Source: a virus. From it: DNA of 32,294 bases. The DNA is taken from positions 1-32,294 of the IMG/VR virus record IMGVR_UViG_3300028025_003846. One strand, written 5' to 3'. Numbering within the stretch: position 1 is the stretch's first letter; each line of letters starts with the position of its first letter. A program made the position numbers and the translations under genes. The notes under the pieces were generated by a model. It saw nothing but the letters and a program-made list of their open reading frames with translations. It made no database searches and was not told where the DNA came from. Shown here in pieces: positions 7,665 to 14,576 of this stretch.

Positions 7665-7900
7665 TGAAGAACTTCCTAAAAGGTCTATTCAAAGACATCA
7701 TCGACCAATCGTGGACATTGCTTGGTATGGCTGTCGCGTGGCTAGTGCTTGAGGGTTCTGCTAAAGACCTGACAGCCAACCTAATCCTCATTACTCTATG
7801 CGTTTGGGTACTAACTTTCCCGCTTCGCTACGAGAAGCCAGAAGAGGAAGAAGCACCTAAGAAGAAGCCAACTCCTCGCAAGAAAGCGGAGAAGAAGTAG
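7664..7900 (+). CDS. Second holin-like or lysis accessory membrane protein
   Basis: 78 residues, with the start overlapping the previous stop as TAATG. Two hydrophobic helices lie at about 17-31 and 38-54 (SWTLLGMAVAWLVL and LILITLCVWVLTF). They are followed by a highly charged tail of Glu, Lys and Pro (EEEEAPKKKPTPRKK). Pairs of adjacent small membrane proteins ahead of an endolysin are common in actinophages. It may be a second holin or a regulator of the first. Confidence 0.6.
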   Translation: MKNFLKGLFKDIIDQSWTLLGMAVAWLVLEGSAKDLTANLILITLCVWVLTFPLRYEKPEEEEAPKKKPTPRKKAEKK

Positions 7901-8100
7901 TGAAACGCTTTATCACCTACCTCGGACATTTTTATAGTCTGAAGCATAAGGACCTAGTCCCACTGGCTTTGGAGTCTTGGCGTGAGTACATCAAGGGTAA
8001 AAAACGCATCTACGATATGGATGTCTGCTTGGCTTTTCAGCGAGGCTACATCTCTGCGTACCGCCACGAATACGCTATGTCAAAAATCAACAATCGCTAA
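7900..8100 (+). CDS. Small basic hypothetical protein
   Basis: 66 residues from a GTG at 7900 that overlaps the preceding TAG. The protein is basic and aromatic (many Tyr, Lys, Arg and His) and predicted helical, with no membrane segment. The family is not recognised. It is the last gene of the tightly overlapping run that began at 7449. The next gene has its own putative promoter, so this one probably ends the translationally coupled block. Confidence 0.55.
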   Translation: MKRFITYLGHFYSLKHKDLVPLALESWREYIKGKKRIYDMDVCLAFQRGYISAYRHEYAMSKINNR

Positions 8101-8106
8101 AAGTCT

Positions 8107-8118
8107 TACAATAAAACT
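8107..8118 (+). promoter_or_regulatory. Putative leaderless promoter -10
   Basis: TACAAT at 8107-8112, then six bases (AAAACT), then the ATG at 8119. No ribosome binding site precedes that ATG, so a leaderless transcript is likely. No clear -35 is visible. Confidence 0.45.
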
Positions 8119-9495
8119 ATGCCTAATTTGAACCCAGAAGAGCGCGACCTCGCCAACTCGTTGTTGCTGCTTGCTCAGAAGTATGGCAAGTTCAACGAAG
8201 ACGAAAGCGGAATCTGGGCTGGCTATGAGTCAGGCGAGGCTAACGAAGTCGCTGCCATTGGCGTCAAGTGTGGAAACTGCGTCTTATATAGAGGTGGCTC
8301 TGAGTGTGCCATCATCGACTTCGAGGTAGAGCCAGAGGGTAAGTGTCGCTTTGCGGTTATCCCAGACGGTGTTGTATCCCCAGAGAATAAAACAGTGGAG
8401 AAGATTTTCTCTAAGCCACCTTACCTATACCAAGATGAACTCAAGGAAAAGGTAGAGGAGATGGGCGACCACTACACCAGAGAATCTGTAGACATCGCTG
8501 ACCTAGTTCCAACTCAAGATTACTTAGACCCAGAAAACATCAAGAACTCAAGACCAGCAATGAAACCAATCATTGTCTATGTCGATGAAGAGGGTTTCAA
8601 AGTAGTAGACGGGCATCACAGATGTGCCTCTAAAGTTCTGGCTGGTGAAAAGACTATCGACGCAAAGGTCTATAGAGGTCCAGTTGTAGCCACAGCAGGT
8701 TCTAAGCCAGCACCGAAGAAAGACCAAGTAAAAGGCTCTGACAAGAACAAAGAGGGTTCCGCTTCAGATGGCAAAGGAATTACTTTCACCGCCGAGATTA
8801 CTAAGGCTCTCGAAAAGAAAGTTGCTGAGCACAACGAGAAAGCAAAGAACGGTCGCAAGGTTACGCTAGCAAAACTTAAGGCTGTCTATCGTCGCGGAGC
8901 AGGTGCGTTCTCAACTTCTCACCGCCCAGACCAAAACAGAAACTCTTGGGCTATGGCTCGCGTCAACGCTTTCCTAAAGTTAGTTCGCTCTGGTAAACCT
9001 AACAACCCTAAGTATGTCCAAGACAATGACTTACTTCCTAAACTTCACCCTCGCAGTAAAGAAACTGCCTCAATGAATCCATTAGTGGCGTCGATGGTAT
9101 TCGCTCTAGACGACGACTCCTGCCCACCAGCCACCCAAGACATTGCTGTAAACCTTGCTAACAGAGAAAAGGCTATCGAGACTGCTGGCTATGGACCACT
9201 AAACCCTAAAGAACCTAACGAAGAGTTCTGGTCTGAGAAAGCCAAGCGCTGGTCATTACCAGTGGTCGATGCTAAGAAGAGCGTGTGCGGAAACTGCGTA
9301 ATGTTTATTCGCACACCAAAGATGCTTGATTGTATTGAAAGCGGAATCACCGCTGGAGATTCAAGCCAAGAAAACGCGTGGGATGCTATCGACAAAGCCG
9401 AACTCGGCTATTGCGAAGCGTTCGACTTCAAATGCGCCGCCTCAAGAACCTGTTCGGCTTGGGTTGTTGGCGGACCGATTACAGAGGAAAAATAA
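8119..9495 (+). CDS. ParB/Srx-like domain protein with duplicated cysteine motifs
   Basis: 458 residues. Residues about 49-80 have KCGNCVLY ... C ... GKCRF. About 120-185 look like a ParB/sulfiredoxin-type fold (DIADLVPTQDYLDP then KVVDGHHRCASKVLAGE). About 235-320 hold a block with VYRRGAGAFSTSHRP and WAMARVNAFLKLVRSGKP, seen in uncharacterised large phage proteins. A second cysteine module with CGNC and CEAF ends the protein. No membrane segment is seen. The ParB-like GHHR loop could bind nucleotide. Related pieces occur in phage head-associated polyproteins, so a virion role is possible. The gene starts at a leaderless-type promoter and ends two bases before the endolysin. Confidence 0.62.
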   Translation: MPNLNPEERDLANSLLLLAQKYGKFNEDESGIWAGYESGEANEVAAIGVKCGNCVLYRGGSECAIIDFEVEPEGKCRFAVIPDGVVSPENKTVEKIFSKPPYLYQDELKEKVEEMGDHYTRESVDIADLVPTQDYLDPENIKNSRPAMKPIIVYVDEEGFKVVDGHHRCASKVLAGEKTIDAKVYRGPVVATAGSKPAPKKDQVKGSDKNKEGSASDGKGITFTAEITKALEKKVAEHNEKAKNGRKVTLAKLKAVYRRGAGAFSTSHRPDQNRNSWAMARVNAFLKLVRSGKPNNPKYVQDNDLLPKLHPRSKETASMNPLVASMVFALDDDSCPPATQDIAVNLANREKAIETAGYGPLNPKEPNEEFWSEKAKRWSLPVVDAKKSVCGNCVMFIRTPKMLDCIESGITAGDSSQENAWDAIDKAELGYCEAFDFKCAASRTCSAWVVGGPITEEK

Positions 9496-9497
9496 GA

Positions 9498-10352
9498 ATG
9501 GCAAAATCACAATGGCCAGTAGATGGCGTACCAAACAAAGCGTGGAAAGTTACTAGCCCTTTCGGGTATAGAATCCACCCAATCAAGAAGACCAAGAAGC
9601 ACCACAACGGTGTAGACATCTGGCAGGGTGGCGACACCACTTACCTAGAGGCTTGGGCAGATGGCAAGGTTATCAAGGTAATCCCTAACGACAGCCCGAC
9701 ATCAGGCGGACACTCAATCATTGTTCAGTCAACTGTTATGGGAAAGAAAGTTACTTGGACTTACTTCCATATGGTCAAGGGTTCAATCAAGGTCAAGGCT
9801 GGTCAGAAGATTGAGGCTGGCACAGTAGTTGGCAAGATGGGTATGACTGGTTTCGCAACTGGTAAGCACCTACACTGGGAAATCTGGGCAGGACACATCA
9901 AGTCTCAGCCGTTGGCTGGTTTCGCAACTGGTAAGGGCTACTACAACCCAATTGATTTCTGTAAGGCTGTAATGGCTTTTGAGAAAGCAAATGTCGAAGC
10001 ACACAAGGAGACTTCAGAGAAAGCACCTGTTACTGTTGCCCCTACTCACTCAGTAGATGACATCCCAACCGTTGCTGTTCCTACCGAAGCAAAGGTTGTA
10101 AAGGTTGCTCCAGAAGTTGCTAAGGCTCCAGCAGTTGCTAAGCCAGCAGTTGCTAAGGTTGCTTACCCAGGGCACTACCTAAAGGTTGGTGCTAAAGACC
10201 CAGAGGTCAAGTACCTACAGACCAAACTAAAAGTTGCCACCACTGGAATCTTTGACATCAAAACTGAGCAAGCAGTAAAGGTTCTTCAGAAGAAGCACGG
10301 TCTATTGGTTGACGGAATCGTCGGTCCAAAGACTTGGGCGAAACTAGGCTAA
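9498..10352 (+). CDS. Endolysin: M23 peptidase plus peptidoglycan-binding domain
   Basis: 284 residues from the ATG at 9498, which has GAGGAAA just upstream; a longer in-frame start at 9378 would run inside the previous gene. Residues about 19-155 are a LytM/M23 zinc endopeptidase with H36-x3-D40 (HNGVD), H91 and H124-x-H126 (HLHWE). A Pro/Ala/Lys/Val-rich linker (about 165-215) follows. A C-terminal PG_binding_1 domain (LKVGAKDPEVKYLQTKL ... VDGIVGPKTW) completes it. It should cut peptidoglycan cross-bridges at the end of infection. It lacks a signal peptide, so it needs a holin; two candidates lie upstream. A terminator follows 18 bases after the stop. Confidence 0.93.
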   Translation: MAKSQWPVDGVPNKAWKVTSPFGYRIHPIKKTKKHHNGVDIWQGGDTTYLEAWADGKVIKVIPNDSPTSGGHSIIVQSTVMGKKVTWTYFHMVKGSIKVKAGQKIEAGTVVGKMGMTGFATGKHLHWEIWAGHIKSQPLAGFATGKGYYNPIDFCKAVMAFEKANVEAHKETSEKAPVTVAPTHSVDDIPTVAVPTEAKVVKVAPEVAKAPAVAKPAVAKVAYPGHYLKVGAKDPEVKYLQTKLKVATTGIFDIKTEQAVKVLQKKHGLLVDGIVGPKTWAKLG

Positions 10353-10368
10353 TCCCGACAAGGATAGA

Positions 10369-10405
10369 AAAGAACCCCCTGCTAACGCGGGGGGCTTCTT
10401 TTTCT
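10369..10405 (+). terminator. Rho-independent terminator after the endolysin
   Basis: GAACCCCC and GGGGGGCTTC form a GC-rich stem around a short TGCTAACGC loop, followed by a run of T with one C. It ends the rightward operon that starts near 3242. Confidence 0.85.
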
Positions 10406-10444
10406 TAAAAAGAAAATCCCCCGAACCGAAGTCCGAGGGATTTT
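10406..10444 (-). terminator. Terminator for the leftward operon
   Basis: AAAATCCC (10413-10420) and GGGATTTT (10437-10444) form a stem of at least eight pairs, extended by further CG pairs. Read on the minus strand it is followed by TTTTCTTTTT. It lies downstream of the minus-strand genes ending at 10546 and back to back with the endolysin terminator. Confidence 0.7.
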
Positions 10445-10465
10445 CCCGAAAGGAGACGAGCAACT

Positions 10466-10513
10466 ATGAACAACTACTCGTGTAGTTGGAATGGGGGAAA
10501 ACCAACTACCTAA
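10466..10513 (+). CDS. Possible 15-codon micro-ORF overlapping a hairpin
   Basis: ATG at 10466 with an AAAGGAG ribosome binding site ending at 10455, a 15-residue reading frame rich in Asn, Tyr, Thr and Gly, and TAA at 10511. Codons 2 to 8 lie in a perfect 7-bp hairpin, CAACTAC-TCGT-GTAGTTG (10471-10488). CAACTACC recurs at 10503. It could be a leader peptide, a remnant, or chance. No gene follows on the plus strand, which weakens an attenuator reading. No function is proposed. Confidence 0.25.
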   Translation: MNNYSCSWNGGKPTT

Positions 10514-10545
10514 GAAGACTAACACACATTTGTCCCCGTTTACAA

Positions 10546-10884
10546 CTAACTAATCAAATATTTTTGAAGTTCTGGATTGTCGCGTAAAACAATTAGCAAA
10601 CCCTCTTCGTAAATACCAATAAAGTAATGCTCCCAAACCTCGAAGTCGTCTTTCTTATTTGGCTTTACAGATGTATCAAATACCATACCCAAAGCGTGGA
10701 GAACCTCGTGTAGCAAAGTAGTTCTCTGTCTGCTAGGGGCAAGTGAGTTATCAATTACGATAAGGTTCTCAGTGTCTAAGGTGTAGCCCATATTACCATC
10801 GTTGAGCATACCGTCGTCGCGTCTATTCCTTAGGACTACCTCAAATACTTGAGTTCCTATTACGACTTGGCTTGGCATCTCCAT
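10546..10884 (-). CDS. Zincin-like metallopeptidase-family protein
   Basis: 112 residues. An HExxH motif (LLHEVLHALG, about residues 58-67) gives the zinc-binding histidines and catalytic glutamate. A conserved strand (NLIVIDNSLAPSRQRTTLLHE) precedes it, as in small phage zincins related to ImmA/SprT-like proteins. The third ligand may be a residue in the EVWEHYF helix. The start codon lies six bases after TAAAAT (10891-10896) with no ribosome binding site, so it is probably leaderless and has its own promoter. It is the last minus-strand gene before the terminator at 10406-10444. The substrate is unknown; cleavage of host regulators is a guess. Confidence 0.75.
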   Translation of the reverse strand: MEMPSQVVIGTQVFEVVLRNRRDDGMLNDGNMGYTLDTENLIVIDNSLAPSRQRTTLLHEVLHALGMVFDTSVKPNKKDDFEVWEHYFIGIYEEGLLIVLRDNPELQKYLIS

Positions 10885-10896
10885 AGCCTAATTTTA
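10885..10896 (-). promoter_or_regulatory. Putative leaderless promoter -10 for the metallopeptidase
   Basis: Minus strand TAAAAT (10891-10896), spacer TAGGCT, then ATG at 10884. The spacing is the same as at 8107, 3230 and 25390. Confidence 0.45.
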
Positions 10897-10901
10897 CCCT
10901 A

Positions 10902-11213
10902 CTAATAGAGAGTGTCTTGTACTATATCAACTATCTCGTTATGCCCTACCAGAGCCTCTAACTCAGTGGAGTAGCGTCTACAAAGTCCATTATTGCGACC
11001 GCCAAAGACCATAGTCTCAAAGATAACTGGCTCCTCAGTTGGCACAAAACTCTGGTTCATACCTACCCAAATCGTGGCTACAGAAATCTTCTCTCCATTG
11101 GCTAAGGTCTCAAAAACTCCAACGCGCTGGTACTCAATGTCAGCAACTTTTTCCTGCCACTCTCCTTGAGTAATCTCTTTTCCATCTCTATCAAAGTATT
11201 TGTTGCGTAGCAT
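10902..11213 (-). CDS. Conserved actinophage-type hypothetical protein
   Basis: 103 residues if the ATG at 11213 is used. An upstream ATG at 11261 would add 16 residues and overlap the kinase gene by 71 bp, and neither start has a strong ribosome binding site. The sequence has the familiar layout of a short phage and actinobacterial protein: YFDRDGKEITQGEW near the start, VSVATIWVGMNQSF in the middle, then IFETMVFGG and a final RRYSTELEALVGHNEIV. The product is soluble and its role is unknown. It follows the dNMP kinase fusion in the same operon. Confidence 0.72.
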   Translation of the reverse strand: MLRNKYFDRDGKEITQGEWQEKVADIEYQRVGVFETLANGEKISVATIWVGMNQSFVPTEEPVIFETMVFGGRNNGLCRRYSTELEALVGHNEIVDIVQDTLY

Positions 11214-12078
11214 TTGCGTAAAGCCCTTCAATACTTCCGTTATTTTCAATCTTTCCATCAAAGTTATACCCGTCTAGTGCGTGCTCCGAGGCGTGCTCGT
11301 TAGCAGCGAACACTCCATTTCTCTCTACTCTAAATACTTTTCCGCCAAGTTCACGGATTGCGTCTGCTTCGTTTGGATATCTCACATCTGAGATTACAAC
11401 TTTACTTCCATCTTCAATGGAGTTCAAAGCGTAGTCCACCCAAAAGTTCTCGTCAAACATCTCGCGACCAACTTCAGTGCCAAAGCGTTGTAGTAGTCCA
11501 CGAATGTCTGGGCTACGCTCCTTGAGACCCTCCCAACCATAAACATCTACACCAACACGCAAAGCGGTGTTGACCACTTCGTTTACAGTAATGCGTGGGT
11601 TCAAGCGATACATCGCTTCTTTCATAGGAGCAGAGAAAGATACTTTCGTATATCCCTCGTTCTCTACCAAGTAATCAGCGACAGTATCTTTCCCACTTCT
11701 CGCCCACCCGCTCAACCCAAGAACAGTTACTCGCGGTGTCAGTTCTCCATCTTTGAGAACATAGATTGGTAGTCCTAATGCTTTCGCAATATGAACTTCA
11801 AGTAGAGCGCCTTTAGACCTGCGCCAATTAGGGAGAACACAAAGAGCGTCGACATTAAGAACATTAGGCAAATCCCGACGCATATAATAACTCCAAGGGT
11901 TATTAGGTTTATCGGGAGTTCCAGCCATTGCCAGAGCCTCTTCCAATGTTTCACCATCGTTGTGTGCTGGGTTGATAACTTCATACCCCAACTCCTTTAG
12001 TTTCTCTTCTGTTTCAAAAAACAAGGGGAAATTGAAATTTTCAACTCCACTCATTGGACCAGCAATGTAAATCTTCAT
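11191..12078 (-). CDS. DUF4406-dNMP kinase fusion protein
   Basis: 295 residues with two domains. Residues 1-112 match DUF4406 (nucleoside 2-deoxyribosyltransferase-like): IAGPMSG at 5-11, VINPAH, VDALCVLPNWRRSKGALLEV with E94, and LPIYVL. Residues 117-295 are a phage deoxynucleoside monophosphate kinase: a P-loop GLSGWARSGKDT at 121-132, an LLQRFGTEVGREMF segment and a VVISDVRYPNEADAI strand-helix. The kinase raises dNMPs to dNDPs for DNA synthesis. The N-terminal domain could act on nucleosides or nucleotides, perhaps in salvage or in handling modified bases. The fusion is unusual; these domains are normally separate. No stop or frameshift interrupts it. Confidence 0.85.
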   Translation of the reverse strand: MKIYIAGPMSGVENFNFPLFFETEEKLKELGYEVINPAHNDGETLEEALAMAGTPDKPNNPWSYYMRRDLPNVLNVDALCVLPNWRRSKGALLEVHIAKALGLPIYVLKDGELTPRVTVLGLSGWARSGKDTVADYLVENEGYTKVSFSAPMKEAMYRLNPRITVNEVVNTALRVGVDVYGWEGLKERSPDIRGLLQRFGTEVGREMFDENFWVDYALNSIEDGSKVVISDVRYPNEADAIRELGGKVFRVERNGVFAANEHASEHALDGYNFDGKIENNGSIEGLYANATQQIL

Positions 12079-12212
12079 TCGTCAACCATCTTTTGTAGGG
12101 ATTCAATCTTATCGGCTATGGCATCAATTCGCTCTCTAAGTACTTTTAGAGTGATGTCCATAATTTCAAGACGCTCTGATACCGCGTCTAATTGTTCGTC
12201 AATGTCTTTCAC
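12075..12212 (-). CDS. Short coiled-coil protein (45 aa)
   Basis: GTG start at 12212 and a TGA overlapping the next gene's ATG (ATGA). The 45 residues are a continuous heptad-like amphipathic helix (VSERLEIMDITLKVLRERI, then IADKIESLQKMV), so a coiled-coil oligomer is likely. It overlaps the membrane-protein gene upstream by 14 bp. The function is unknown; a partner of the adjacent membrane protein is possible. Confidence 0.6.
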   Translation of the reverse strand: MKDIDEQLDAVSERLEIMDITLKVLRERIDAIADKIESLQKMVDE

Positions 12213-12369
12213 AGTTAGTTATCGCTTCGTGTTCTGTTTGGTATCTGTCCCAGCAGTTTTCTACTTGACCTACTCCAGCAAAAAAGAACCCATAAATCAA
12301 GGTTCCTAGCATTAGAACTACAATCCCAGCAAATACCAGAATCTCTTTTTTACTCACTTTGTCGTTCAT
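12199..12369 (-). CDS. Small single-pass membrane protein (56 aa)
   Basis: Starts with ATG at 12369, overlapping the preceding stop, and ends at 12199. A lysine-rich N-terminus leads into one membrane helix at about 10-33 (LVFAGIVVLMLGTLIYGFFFAGV). A short tail with NCWDRYQTEHEAITNCE follows, in which two cysteines could form a disulfide outside the membrane. Short proteins with an NCWDxY...NCE tail are familiar in actinophages but have no known role. Confidence 0.6.
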   Translation of the reverse strand: MNDKVSKKEILVFAGIVVLMLGTLIYGFFFAGVGQVENCWDRYQTEHEAITNCERH

Positions 12370-12749
12370 TAGATGGGACCATACTTGACACCATACTGGC
12401 GGTGGTCAACTTTGAATAACAGACCTTTATATCCTAGGTTGCTAATGATTTCATCAATCTTGGAAATCATTTCATCGCGGAATTCTGGAGTAGCAAGTCC
12501 ATAATATTCTGGTTGACCGAAGTCTTCATTTAGCACATCTTCTGTCCAAGCACCTGTGGCTTTTTCAACTGATAGGTTCAAGGTAACTCGGTCCGACAAA
12601 CGGAAACAGGCATACCACCAACCTTCTCTATGGTCAGTGAACCCTAATTCCCTCATTTTTTCTTCAGAACTAATGCGCCTCATAGCAGTGTCACACCTGA
12701 AACATTCATCATTTGAGCACTTATTAATAGTGCCAATGTCTTTCATCAT
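12369..12749 (-). CDS. Hypothetical protein
   Basis: 126 residues from ATG at 12749, overlapping the upstream gene by 4 bp. It has an N-terminal cysteine group (KCSNDECFRC) that may bind zinc, then a mixed alpha/beta sequence with several aromatic residues (REGWWYACFRL, QPEYYGLATPEFRDEMISKI) and no membrane segment. The family is not recognised. The tight coupling on both sides argues that it is a true gene. Confidence 0.6.
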   Translation of the reverse strand: MMKDIGTINKCSNDECFRCDTAMRRISSEEKMRELGFTDHREGWWYACFRLSDRVTLNLSVEKATGAWTEDVLNEDFGQPEYYGLATPEFRDEMISKIDEIISNLGYKGLLFKVDHRQYGVKYGPI

Positions 12750-12916
12750 TTTTTATCCTTTTTGTCGTTTTCCACTTCTAAAGTATCACTCAGGGAGATA
12801 CTTTCCAAGCGTTTTTGCTTGATTGGCTCAAGAATATATCTGGCACAACAGCCATCACACTCGTGCCTATTATAGATATGTACTAAGTCGTGCCTACAGG
12901 TTTTTGACTCACTCAT
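12746..12916 (-). CDS. Small His/Cys-rich protein
   Basis: 56 residues from the ATG at 12916, preceded by GAAGAGAAAAAAG; a longer start at 12946 is less likely. Residues 1-26 contain CRHDLVHIYNRHECDGCC, a compact group of Cys and His that would suit one zinc ion. A charged tail rich in Lys, Glu and Asp follows. It overlaps neighbours by 8 and 4 bp. The role is unknown. Confidence 0.58.
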   Translation of the reverse strand: MSESKTCRHDLVHIYNRHECDGCCARYILEPIKQKRLESISLSDTLEVENDKKDKK

Positions 12917-13106
12917 CTTTTTTCTCTTCAGGGAGTGTTCCGTCAATGAATCTCAACAGGTCTTCCGAGTTAAAGGAATCCCTATAAATAAAGACTCCCT
13001 CATCAAATTCCAAAGCACGGCGGTTATCTACCACCCAGTCGCGGATTCGCTTACGCTCTTCCGCTATCCCATCTTTCTTCCCATAGTCGTAGGCTTCAAT
13101 GCTCAT
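12909..13106 (-). CDS. Small hypothetical protein of the YxxGxxxGxAEERxRI family
   Basis: 65 residues. The N-terminal helix YDYGKKDGIAEERKRIRDWV has glycines spaced by four followed by an AEER-like charged stretch. The same pattern appears in the proteins at 13112, 17341 and 17588, so the four look like paralogues. A DGVFIYRDSFNSEDLLRFIDG stretch follows, then a charged tail. The ATG is preceded by AGGATTAGGGCAA, an acceptable ribosome binding site. The function is unknown. Confidence 0.6.
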   Translation of the reverse strand: MSIEAYDYGKKDGIAEERKRIRDWVVDNRRALEFDEGVFIYRDSFNSEDLLRFIDGTLPEEKKDE

Positions 13107-13111
13107 TTGCC

Positions 13112-13369
13112 CTAATCCTTTTCGATTTTTTCGATTAGTTCCCTCAACACCTTTGGAGTTCTTATTCCTGCCATTTTTTCCGAGTCTACTATGGCTTCCT
13201 TAAGGATGTCGATGACCTTGCTTTTCTGCTCAGCAACCCCAAGTTCACAGCCCATATTGAACGCAGCGTCTAACGCGTCGTTCACTCCGACTAGCATATT
13301 TCTCTGCTTATCTAATGCGTTAGCAGTTGCCCTAGATAGCGGACTCTTTAGTTCTTCTTCAGTTTCCAA
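13112..13369 (-). CDS. Small hypothetical protein, second member of the GxAEE family
   Basis: About 85 residues if the TTG at 13369 is used, which overlaps the membrane-protein gene by 11 bp; a TTG at 13411 would lengthen it. The core ALDAAFNMGCELGVAEQKSKVIDILKEAI carries the spaced glycines and AE(E/Q) stretch of the neighbouring small proteins. The rest is helical and charged. The start is uncertain because neither candidate has a clear ribosome binding site. The role is unknown. Confidence 0.5.
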   Translation of the reverse strand: METEEELKSPLSRATANALDKQRNMLVGVNDALDAAFNMGCELGVAEQKSKVIDILKEAIVDSEKMAGIRTPKVLRELIEKIEKD

Positions 13370-13589
13370 TGTAGAACCACAACCCAAAGAAGATAACTGC
13401 CCAAGTAGCAATAACGGCGGCGCTCAGTCCAGCAGTGAAGTAGTTCACTTTTCTCTGAGACGGTGGCACAGTTCTGGTTACCAACTTCATAGCCAACCCA
13501 ACTGATACTGCCACGAAAGATAAGTAGAAGAACAGACCGGGTAGCGACAGAGAGCCGACACCTAAGTCGATTACGCCATAACTATCCAT
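13359..13589 (-). CDS. Small two-pass membrane protein
   Basis: 76 residues from the ATG at 13589, which overlaps the GroES stop by 8 bp; an earlier start at 13622 is less likely. Membrane helices lie at about 16-36 (LPGLFFYLSFVAVSVGLAMKLV) and about 51-73 (AGLSAAVIATWAVIFFGLWFYI). A short basic loop (TRTVPPSQRK) lies between them. It is made in the same transcript as GroES and ThyX. It could be a holin-like or superinfection-exclusion type protein; nothing in the sequence decides. Confidence 0.6.
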   Translation of the reverse strand: MDSYGVIDLGVGSLSLPGLFFYLSFVAVSVGLAMKLVTRTVPPSQRKVNYFTAGLSAAVIATWAVIFFGLWFYIGN

Positions 13590-13881
13590 TAGTGGACACC
13601 ACAGCAAACAGGTCAGCCACATTCATCAAGATGTACGACTTACCGTCATACTCAACCTTTGTGCCTGTGTATTGTGAGTAGATAACTCGGTCTCCGACCT
13701 CGACACCGATAGGGTTTAGGTCTCCCTTAGGATTACGCTTACCCTCACCAACAGCAATAACGATTGCTTCTTGTGGCGGGTTCTGCGCTGAGTCAGGGAT
13801 AATCAATCCGCCAGCAGTCTTCTCTTCTGCCTTTAGTGGCTCGATTAGTACTCTGTCAAAGAGTGGTTTGATAATTGTCAT
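13582..13881 (-). CDS. groES: GroES co-chaperonin
   Basis: 99 residues, the normal length. It begins IKPLFDRVLIEPLKAEEKTAGGLIIPDSAQ, the conserved first strand followed by the mobile loop (about 16-34) that binds GroEL. It continues with EAIVIAVGEG and GDRVIYSQYTGTKVEYDGKSYILM, the roof and core barrel. GroES caps GroEL during protein folding. No groEL is present in the window, so it must work with the host GroEL, as T4 gp31 does, perhaps for capsid folding. It overlaps thyX by one base and the membrane-protein gene by 8 bp. Confidence 0.95.
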   Translation of the reverse strand: MTIIKPLFDRVLIEPLKAEEKTAGGLIIPDSAQNPPQEAIVIAVGEGKRNPKGDLNPIGVEVGDRVIYSQYTGTKVEYDGKSYILMNVADLFAVVSTNG

Positions 13882-14576
13882 TATGGTGTTACCCTTCCGT
13901 TTTTGTTGAAGCAGTCATAGGTGATAGGCATACGCTCAGCAAAGACGGCTTCCATCTGCTCAGCAACCATCTCGATTTCCCGCTGAGGGAAAGATGGGAA
14001 TAGGTTCTCTGCCCTGTCGGTGCGAAGAGACAAGAAGTTCATAAGGCTACGGGCGTTCATAGTTACAAACATAGACGAGTAGATGTTTACTGGCAATACT
14101 CCACGAGCAACCTCACGAGCAACACCAGCGTCTAGCATCTTCTGATACTCCTCATAGGAACTCTTGTTAGCCTCGTAGGTAGAGCGATAGACAGTAGTCA
14201 AATGACTAAGGTCTCCAAGTTCAAAGGTGTAAGCACCAGGCTTACCTTTCTGAATCAACTTGCGTTCAAGACCTGGCACATAGAAAACAGGGTCTAGTTG
14301 CTTGTAGCGAGCAGACTCTTCGTTATAACTCGCAATCCTGTGTCTCTGGAACTCACGGAACACAAAGATAGGAGCCTCAATATAAAAGGTAAATGCGTTG
14401 TGCTCAAACGGACTTCCGTGTCTGTCTCGCATTAGATAGTTGATTAGACCAGCATCCTTACTGGCGTCGACACTTTCGGTTTTGGTAGATACGCGAGCAG
14501 CCAGTACAACTGCGTCGTCGCTACCCATACATTGGACAAGTTCTACTGTCATATCGGAGCGATACTTTAGACCCAT
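13881..14576 (-). CDS. thyX: Flavin-dependent thymidylate synthase ThyX
   Basis: 231 residues. The ThyX signature RHR-x7-S is present as RHRIASYNEES (78-88), followed by ARY. Other expected parts are an N-terminal VLAARVSTK segment, an FEHNAFTFYIEAPIFVFREFQRHR strand-helix, and RSLMNFLSLR near the C-terminus for dUMP and FAD binding. It converts dUMP to dTMP using methylenetetrahydrofolate and reduced FAD. It forms a nucleotide-supply group with the dNMP kinase and the class II ribonucleotide reductase. The ATG overlaps the methyltransferase stop as TAATG. Confidence 0.96.
   Translation of the reverse strand: MGLKYRSDMTVELVQCMGSDDAVVLAARVSTKTESVDASKDAGLINYLMRDRHGSPFEHNAFTFYIEAPIFVFREFQRHRIASYNEESARYKQLDPVFYVPGLERKLIQKGKPGAYTFELGDLSHLTTVYRSTYEANKSSYEEYQKMLDAGVAREVARGVLPVNIYSSMFVTMNARSLMNFLSLRTDRAENLFPSFPQREIEMVAEQMEAVFAERMPITYDCFNKNGRVTP

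Noticed and set aside
9378-9497. Longer N-terminus for the endolysin
   Set aside because: It would be encoded inside the upstream gene in another frame and is rich in Arg and Cys, while the ATG at 9498 has a good ribosome binding site and starts the domain cleanly.
12746-12946. Start at 12946 for the small His/Cys protein
   Set aside because: The ATG at 12916 has a better ribosome binding context and only an 8-bp overlap with its neighbour.
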